NCBI GenBank assembly: GCA_022394775.1 | Contig: JAGFCB010000232.1 | Span: 1 to 35,016, forward strand | Direction: 5' to 3' | DNA length: 35,016 nt | From: Candidatus Poribacteria bacterium | GTDB taxonomy: Bacteria; Poribacteria; WGA-4E; WGA-3G | Shown here: positions 23,045-32,000 of the stretch, piece by piece | Layout of the letters: every line of letters starts with the position of its first letter | How positions within the stretch are numbered: position 1 is the first letter of the stretch | The notes under the pieces: generated by a model | The model's input: the letters and a program-made list of their open reading frames with translations, nothing else | The model's database searches: none | Told to the model about the DNA's origin: nothing | Made by a program: the position numbers and the translations under genes

Positions 23045-26000
23045 ATGAAGCCACTATTTGGAAATAAAAGATATATCGTATCAATCTTCCTGACGATTGT
23101 GATAGTTTTTTGCACACATATAGCAGGTTATGCGGATATAACTCCGGTGAGCGAGCGCACATCACAAGTGCGTGACGCAATTGTAGCAGCAGTACCGGGC
23201 GTAAATTCCGCCGCCGATGTGACCGAAGCACATCTTGCTAATATTCACACACTTTCCTTATCCAGAAAGAACATCACAGCGTTGAAAGAAGGCGACTTTG
23301 ATGGACTTTCATCCCTGAGAAGTCTCTGGTTAGGGGGCAACCAGTTAAGCAGTCTCTCGGCGGGTATATTTTCAGGTTTGACTTCGCTCACTACCATTAC
23401 TTTACCACAGAACCAATTAAGTAGTCTTCCGGAGGGTGTGTTCAGTGGACTCTCAGCGCTGACAACTCTCAGCTTATATAGGAATCAGCTGAGCAGTCTT
23501 CCGGCGGGTATATTTACGGGTTTGACTTCGCTGACAGAGATTGACCTTGGTCGGAATCAGCTGAGCAGTCTTCCGGCGGGTATATTTACGGGTTTGACTT
23601 CACTAAAAGTGATTAATCTTTGGCAAAATCGACTAAGTAGTCTTCCGGCGGGTATGTTTACGGGGTTGACTTCACTAACAAAAATTGACCTTCCGGGGGG
23701 TCGATTGAGTAATCTTCCGGTGAATCTTTTCTCCGGTCTGACTTCACTGACTCAGTTAAGGTTGTCTTGTAACAGATTCAACAATCTGCCGGGGCGTATA
23801 TTCTCAGGATTATCTTCGCTAACGCATCTAACCTTATCAGGTAAAAGCACTGGGAGTTTACCTAATGGTATTTTATCTGGTTTGACTTCCTTGACTAATC
23901 TAAGCTTGTATAACGCCAACATTGACGCGTCTTTAACTGTGTTGCCACAAGACATAGGCCGGAACCAGTTTAAGGTGGTCGTGCCGACTGGCGCGCCATT
24001 TACTATTGTAGCACCGCTCAATGTTACGAATGGGAGCATTATGGGTGGTGCAACCACTGCTACGATTCCCATCGGTAGTGTGGAAAGTACACCTTTCACG
24101 CTGATACCGACCCCCGGTGCATCTGATGATCCGACCGTACTCATTGGGACTTTACCAGATCCGCCATCAGAGCACAGCGGCTATACACTCACCCATTTTA
24201 ACCTTGCCCCAGCGTTCGTTGAAGGTCAAAACACGACCCGTACAGTCGCGGAGGATATACATACCGGTGGGTACATTGGCACGGCAGTGACCGCTATTGA
24301 TCCACATAACGACGTATTGACCTATTCACTCGGTGGCGCAGATGCCAGTTCATTTGCAATTGATCCCACGACTGGACAACTAAAAACCAATATAAAATTT
24401 GACTACGAAACCCGAACCACCTATACAGTAACTGTTAATGCTACTGATGCCACTTTAACTGCTTCAATAACGGTGACTATCACTGTGAGTGATGTAGAAC
24501 CGGAAACGCGAAATGTAGGCATACCACGCACCGTGCGGCTGTTCTATTTATTACCCAACGACAAACCGTATCGTGCCGAGGTCGTTGCAGCTATGAAAAC
24601 AGGAGTTGTTGATATACAGTCCTTCTTTCGCGAGCAGATGGAGACACACGGACACGGTTCCAAAACCTTCCAGATAGAAACGGATGATCAAGGTGACCCA
24701 ATTGTGCACCGGGTGGATGGAGACTATCCTGAGAGTGAGTACCAAGGTCGCACAAAGGGCGAAATAAAGAGAGACTATGACAACTCCCAGAACGTTATTC
24801 TTATTGTGCTAGACCGAGGCACAGGCGGCGGCGGACACGGAGTGGGAAACGGAAAAAAAAGCAGTGGATTTGCGATGATTTATGGCGGATGGAATTGGTT
24901 CGCTGCTGCCCATGAACTCGGGCACGCCTTTGGTTTACACCACGATTTTCGGGATAGGGCAGACATTATGGGGTACGATCGTCCTACTCGGTCAGCTGCC
25001 GAGCTCTCTGCTGGTGCTGCCGAGTTTTTGGCTGTGAACCCCTACTTCAATCCGAACATCCCACTCAAATATGAATCGCCGCCGACGCTTGAACTTCTTT
25101 CATCGAAGTTTTACCCGCATGATGCAAAGAGTGTCCCGATTCGTCTGAGGGTCCGTGATGCAGATGGGCTTTATCAGGTTATGCTACTGGTTAGCACGAA
25201 AAAAGTATTGGGCGCAAGTGGTATGGAGGTAAAAGAATTTCGTAAATTGGCAGGCGAAACAGATACTATCATTGAATTCAATTATGATGGCACAACCCCG
25301 TCTGATTCGACAACAAGCCTTGCTGATCCGCTCCGACATCCTATTGGGTTCCTTTTCACGGACATGCTTGGAAACAACGAGGGAAATGTTGCCTATCCGC
25401 GCTTTGTGTTTGAGGGAAAAAAGATAAATACAAACCTTCCAGTCAGCCAGCGCACCCCGCAGGTGCGCGATGCGATTGTTGCTGCAGTGCCAGGTGTGAA
25501 TAATGCTAACGATGTGACCAAAACACATCTCGCGACAATTACAAACCTCAACCTAAATAGAAAATCAATCACTTCGCTAAAGTTAGGTGATTTCCATGGA
25601 CTCACCGGGCTGACAACGCTCGACTTGAGCGGGAACTCTTTTAGCGTTTTGCCATTTGGTATATTTAACGACAACACCAGACTAACGAGCCTCAGGTTAG
25701 AGACCAGCATTGACGCTGGTACACTTGACAATCTCACCAATCTAACAGAACTCCACTTGTCCACTTCAACTTTGCCATCAGGTATATTTGACAATCTCAC
25801 CAATCTGACAGAACTCCACTTGAGGTTTTTCGTTCCGACCAGTTTGCCGGATGGCATATTTGACGATCTCACGGCATTGACAAAACTCAACTTGTGGGTT
25901 CGCAATTCGACATTTTTGCCGTCGGGGGTATTTGATAATCTCACCAATCTGACAGAACTCCACTTGAGGTTTCGGGATCCGACCAGTTTGCCGGATGGCA

Positions 26001-29000
26001 TATTTGACGATCTCACGGCATTGACAAAACTCAACTTGTCCAATAACCGTTTGACATCTTTGCCGTCTGGTATTTTTGACAACAACACCGCACTGACTAC
26101 GATCAACTTGGGTGCTAACGATTTGACATCTTTGCTGTCTGATATTTTTAAAAACAACACCGCATTGACTACGCTCTACTTGAATTCTAACGATTTGACA
26201 TCTTTGCCGGATGGCATTTTTAAGGGGCTTACTCAGCTGAAGTTGCTCTACTTATCGGGAAACCGGCATTATACGATGCCTCTTACGGTATCTCTTGAAA
26301 AGGTTGGAAAAAATCAAGTCAAGGCAGTTGCACCCACGGGAGCTCCTTTTAAGATTGTGCTGCCGCTTACTGTGACGAATGGCAGTATCAGTGGTGGCGC
26401 GAGCAGCATTACGATTCCTATTGGTAGTGTGGAAAGCGGGACTCTTACTCTCACACGCACGCCCGGCACAACCACTGCTGTCACTGTGGATATCGGAACG
26501 TTGCCAGGGACACCACTGAATTCTGGCTACACCCTCGTCAAATCTGATGATCTTCCCTTGGAATTCACTAGCATTGACGTTGTTGCCAACAACGCGCCAG
26601 TGTTCACAGATGGCACCAGCATCACCCGATCCATCTCGGAAAACACGGCATCAGGACAAAACATCGGGACTGCCATATCTGCGACCGATGCGGATTCTAG
26701 CGACACGCTTACCTATACACTCAGCGGCACGGATGCTGCTTCGTTCAGCATCGTCAGCACCTCCGGGCAGCTCCAAACAAAAGCAGCTTTAGACTATGAA
26801 ACCAAGACCGCCTATTCAGTCACAATTTCCGTTTCGGACGGCAATGGCGGCAGTGCAAACATCGCTGTTACCATCAATGTTACAGATGTACGCGAGCTGC
26901 TCAGTGACCGTACGCCTGCTGTGCGCGATGCGATTGTCCGAGCCGCACGCGTAAATTCTGCCGCTGATGTTACCGAAGCACATCTCGCAGCGATTACAGC
27001 ACTTGACCTAAGTCGTTTGGATATACCAGCACTAAAATCTGGCGATTTTGATGGATTGACCGCGTTGACAAACCTTAACCTGTCGGACAACGATCTGACA
27101 AGTCTTCCAGCGGATGTGTTTGATGGACTCTCTTCGCTGACAACGCTTACCTTGGGAACAAACAGGTTAACAGCACTACCACCAGACATTTTTGATGGAC
27201 TCACAGCACTGACAAACCTTGACCTGTCAAACCTCAATAACCTTGTTTTCGGTGAGTTTACCACATTACCGGTAGATGTTTTTGATGGGTTGACCGCGTT
27301 GACAACGCTCAACTTACAGGGCAATGACTTCAGCGCACTCCCAGCGGGTATATTTGATGGACTCACGGCACTGACAGATCTCCGGTTGAATGCTAACAAG
27401 TTAACGACTTTACCCGCAGGTGTATTTGATGGACTCACCCACTTGGAAAAACTCAATCTTTCTGGCAACGATTTGATGACACTGCCCGGAAAGATATTTG
27501 ACGATCTCACAAGTGCTAAGACAATCTGGTTGGACAACAACAAATTAAACTCGCTACCAGTGGATATATTCGATGGACTCACATCAGTAGTGCTTTTTCT
27601 CGACAATAACAAATTAACATCGCTGCCTGATGGGATATTTGAGGGACTTACATCACTGTTATCCATCGGTTTACAAGGCAACCCGGGTGCCCCATTCCGC
27701 TTAAATGTGTCATTGGAAAAAGTTGGCACGGATCAGTTCAAGGCAGTAATACCTACCGGTGCACCTTTTAACATTGTCTTGCCGATCACCGTAGTGAACG
27801 GAGGTATCAAGAATTTAAAAACAACGATCACAATTCCCACTGGCAGTGTGGAAAGCCAACCCCTCACAGTGACACGCACCCCTGGTACAACGGCTGCCGT
27901 TACTGTAAATATCGGAACATTGCCGGGGCTGCCCTCAAGTCCTTATAGACATTCTGGCTACACCCTCGTCAAACCTTCTAATTCAGTTTTAGCGTTTACT
28001 GATATAGATGTCAGTGTAGTAACTCCCGTCAGTAACCGTACTCCCGCTGTGCGAGACGCTATCGTCGCGGCGGTACCGGGCGTGAATAATGCTACTGATG
28101 TAACCGAGGCACACCTCACTACAATTAGAAGTCTGAATTTAGAAAATAAATCAATAACATCCTTGAAATCCGGTGATTTTGATGGGCTCACTTCTCTGAG
28201 GTACCTCACGCTTACCTACAATGATTTAACTTCGCTGCCCGCAGGTGTATTTTCCAACCTATCATCACTATGGCGTCTCTTGTTGTATGGCAATGATTTG
28301 ACCAGTTTGCCTTCGGGCGTTTTTGACGATCTGTCGTCCTTAACAGAACTCAATCTATATAACAACGATTTAACCAGTTTGCCAACTGGTGTTTTTGATA
28401 ATTTGACCTCGCTAACTCGCCTTGGTTTAGGCCTCAACCAATTAACGAGTTTACCCGCTGGAATCTTTGACAACCTAACATCCCTAAAATTCCTCGGCTT
28501 GGGGAGTGGAAAGTATGCAAATCGTAACCAAATAACCTCCCTACCCGCGGGGGTGTTTTCCAATTTGGTAGTGCTGACAGACCTTGTCCTATACAATAAT
28601 AGTTTAAGCAGTTTGCCAGATGGTGTGTTTTCTAACTTATCGTCATTGACGAGACTTTGGTTGCAAGGCAACGCAGTTGATCCGATGCTGCTTACTGTTT
28701 CACTCGAAAAGGTGGCGGACGGTCAGTTCAAAGCGGTGGCACCAACAGGTGCACCATTTGCGATGGAGCTGCCACTCACGGTGACAAATGGGAGCATTAC
28801 TGGCGGCGCGACGAGTCTCACGATAGCGGCTGGCAGTGTGGAAAGTGGTACCCTCACCGTAACCCGCACACCCGGCACAACTGCTGCTGTTACGGTAGAT
28901 ATCGGCACTTTACCAGGATTACCTAATAATACGGATGATGTCCTTGGATATAGATTACATCAAGGCTACATCCTCGTCAAATCTACCGACCTACCATTGG

Positions 29001-32000
29001 AAGTTATCGCTGGCACTAACAACCGCCCTGTGTTCACTGACGGCACCAGTACTACACGCGCTATCGCAGAAAATACCGCAGCCAATGTAAACATCGGGGC
29101 TGCTATCTCAGCAACAGATGCAGATACCGCTGATACGCTCACCTACACTCTCAGCGGTACCGATGCGGCAGCATTCAGTATCGTCAGTACAACCGGACAA
29201 CTCCAAACCAACGCTGCACTGGATTATGAAACCAAGAACGCTTACTCTGTCACGATTTCTGTCGCCGATGGCAATGGTGGTAGTGCGAGCATCGCTGTCA
29301 CGATTAACGTCACGGATGTCAACGAGAACCGCGCCCCCGTATTTACTGATGGCGCAACCGCAACGCGTTCTATTGCGGAGAATACTGCCTCTGGTCAAAA
29401 CATCGGGACTGCCATAGCAGCGACAGATGCGGATACCGGTGACACACTCACCTATACCCTCGGTGGCACAGATGCATCCTCGTTTAGTATCGTTAGCACA
29501 TCAGGGCAGTTACAAACCAATGCAACCCTTGACTACGAAACCAAAGCCTCCTACACCGTAACGGTCTCGGTCTCCGATGGCAGCTTGACAGCCACCATTA
29601 CTGTTACTATTACCGTCACCGATATAGATGAAACACCCGTGGATACAGTAGAGGTGATACCCGCGGCCCCTGGTATCTGTAAAGTTGGTGATACTCTCGC
29701 ACCCGGTGAAAGTTGCACGTATCCCGGCACCGATGATGCGTTTTCTGTCAACGATAATGGTGTCGGACAATTCCTGTTCTTCACCGCAGGCGACAACCTG
29801 AATATTCAAAATACAGAGCTAAATGGTCTGTCCTATACGCTTGTTGCCAAGAAACTCGCCAGCGGTTCTTGGGAAATAGAAGAGATTGGGAACAGGAGGA
29901 CAGCACTCCAAACAGCCAACACCGCCCCAACGTTCACTGATGGCACCAGCACCACGCGCACCATTGCGGAGAACACATCTTCTGGTCAAAACATCGGGAC
30001 TGCCATAGCTGCGACAGATGCGGATTCTGGCGATACGCTTACCTATACACTCGGCGGCACGGATGCCGCAGTGTTTGATATTGTTAGCACAACTGGACAA
30101 CTCCAAACTAAAGCAGCACTCGATTATGAGATCAAGAACACTTATTCAGTCACGATTTCCGTTTCTGATGGCAACGGCGGGAGTGCGAGCATCGCTGTCA
30201 CGATCATTATCACGGATGTCAACGAGAACCGCGCTCCCGTCTTTAGCGATGGCACCAGCACAACGCGCACTGTGGCACTACCAGCGGGTAAACCGGTCGG
30301 TGATTATGATATCGGCGATCCAATAATTGTCACGGATCCTGATGGCGATAATATGACATACACGCTCGAAGGGACGAATGCAGATTTATTTCACACCTAT
30401 GCCTCCCGAACGGCTAACGGCGCGTATAGTCTGCAGTTGACAACAAGGGGAAAGTCACTCCACGATGGCACGGGTGCCACCTATTCGGTAATCTACACCG
30501 TCTCCGATGCTTCTGGTGCAAGCAGTAGTATCGCCGTCACGATTACTGTTACTGATGTAGGCGGAACTACAAACACCGCCCCTGTATTTACCGATGGCAC
30601 CAGCACAGCCCGTTCTATTGCGGAGAATATCGCATCGGGTGAACACATCGGCACCGCAATAGTCGCAACGGATGCTGACAGCGATACCCTTACTTATACG
30701 CTCGGTGGCACGGATGCCGCCTCCTTTGGTATCGATGCCACAACCGGACAACTGAAAACTAAGGCTGCCCTCGACTACGAAACCAAAGCCACCTATACAG
30801 TAACTGTTAGTGTCTCCGATGGCAGCTCGACTACTACTATCACCGTTACCATCAATATCACCGATATCAATGAGTTGCCCACAACTACAGCAATTTGTAA
30901 AGTTGGTGATATCCTTAAACCCGGTCAGAGCTGCGCTTACCCCGGCACGGATGCGGTGTTTTCTGTGCTTGGTGATGGAACAGCACAATGGCATATCCCA
31001 AATTTGCCAGCGTGGCTCGCGTGGCTTAACCAAACATCTATTAGCGGTTCACTGCGTGTCTCTACAACTGTCAACGGGCAGGCGTATCACTTTGTTGCTG
31101 AACAGGTCGGTACTTCTTGGGAAATCAAGGAGATTGGCGACGACAGAAGCGATCCACAACCTGAGACACCTGAACAACCTGAAGAGACACCGCCCGGGGG
31201 TGGCACGCCGACACTCACTGTATCAACAGCATCTCCATTGACAGAAGCAACCCTGCACGGCGGCGTTGTGACCCTCACACTCAACGGCGGCACTTACGAA
31301 GCCTCTTGGAGAATCAGGAATGCTGTATCCGTCTCTGGTATATCAGGGGTGACTGTTGAGACATTCGATGTGGATCGTGTGAACGATACTCAGATTACGG
31401 TCGAACTGACGTATGCCGGTAACATGAACGCCAGTAGCACACTCACGTTCACGCTTGGTGCGGATGCTATTAAGGATTACGACGGGGGCGCGCTGATTTC
31501 ACAAATCTCTGTGCCATCTGTTACGGAGTCAGTTACTGCCTCAACAGCATCTCCATTGACAGAGGCAACTTTAGACGAGAGTATTATTACCCTCACACTC
31601 AGTGGCAGGAAGTTTGAACGCTGGAATTCTACAATCAGACCTGCTGTGTCCGTCTCTGGCATTGCGGGTGTTACCGTCCGGAGTTTTGATATAGATCGCG
31701 AAAGCGACACGGAAGTTTCGGTTGAATTGACTTATGATGGCAACATGAACGCCGATGGCACCCTCACGATTACCGTTGGTGCGGATGCCATCGCAGGCTA
31801 TAACGGTCCGGCATTCACAACACAAATCTCCGTTTCTGACACTACAGAACCCCGTATATTAACTGAAAAACCAGTAGAGAGCGACTATGATCATATAGAA
31901 GGTCCCTGGCTCTGGATGATTGCCCCGGGTGGAGATATAGATGCCGATAATCTCTCTGGAGCAAGTGACGGCGTGATTACAGAGGCGCGGATCGCTCAAA

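Noticed and set aside
23497..23700. Regular ~72-base direct repeats that could suggest a CRISPR array
   Set aside because: The repeats are in frame, encode LRR consensus residues throughout and have no unrelated spacers.
25393..26160. 255-residue open frame on the minus strand inside the LRR region (also 26812-27729, 305 residues, and several shorter ones)
   Set aside because: These are antisense shadows produced by the periodic LRR and cadherin codons; they lack ribosome binding sites and have repetitive Ser/Asn/Lys-rich composition without domains.
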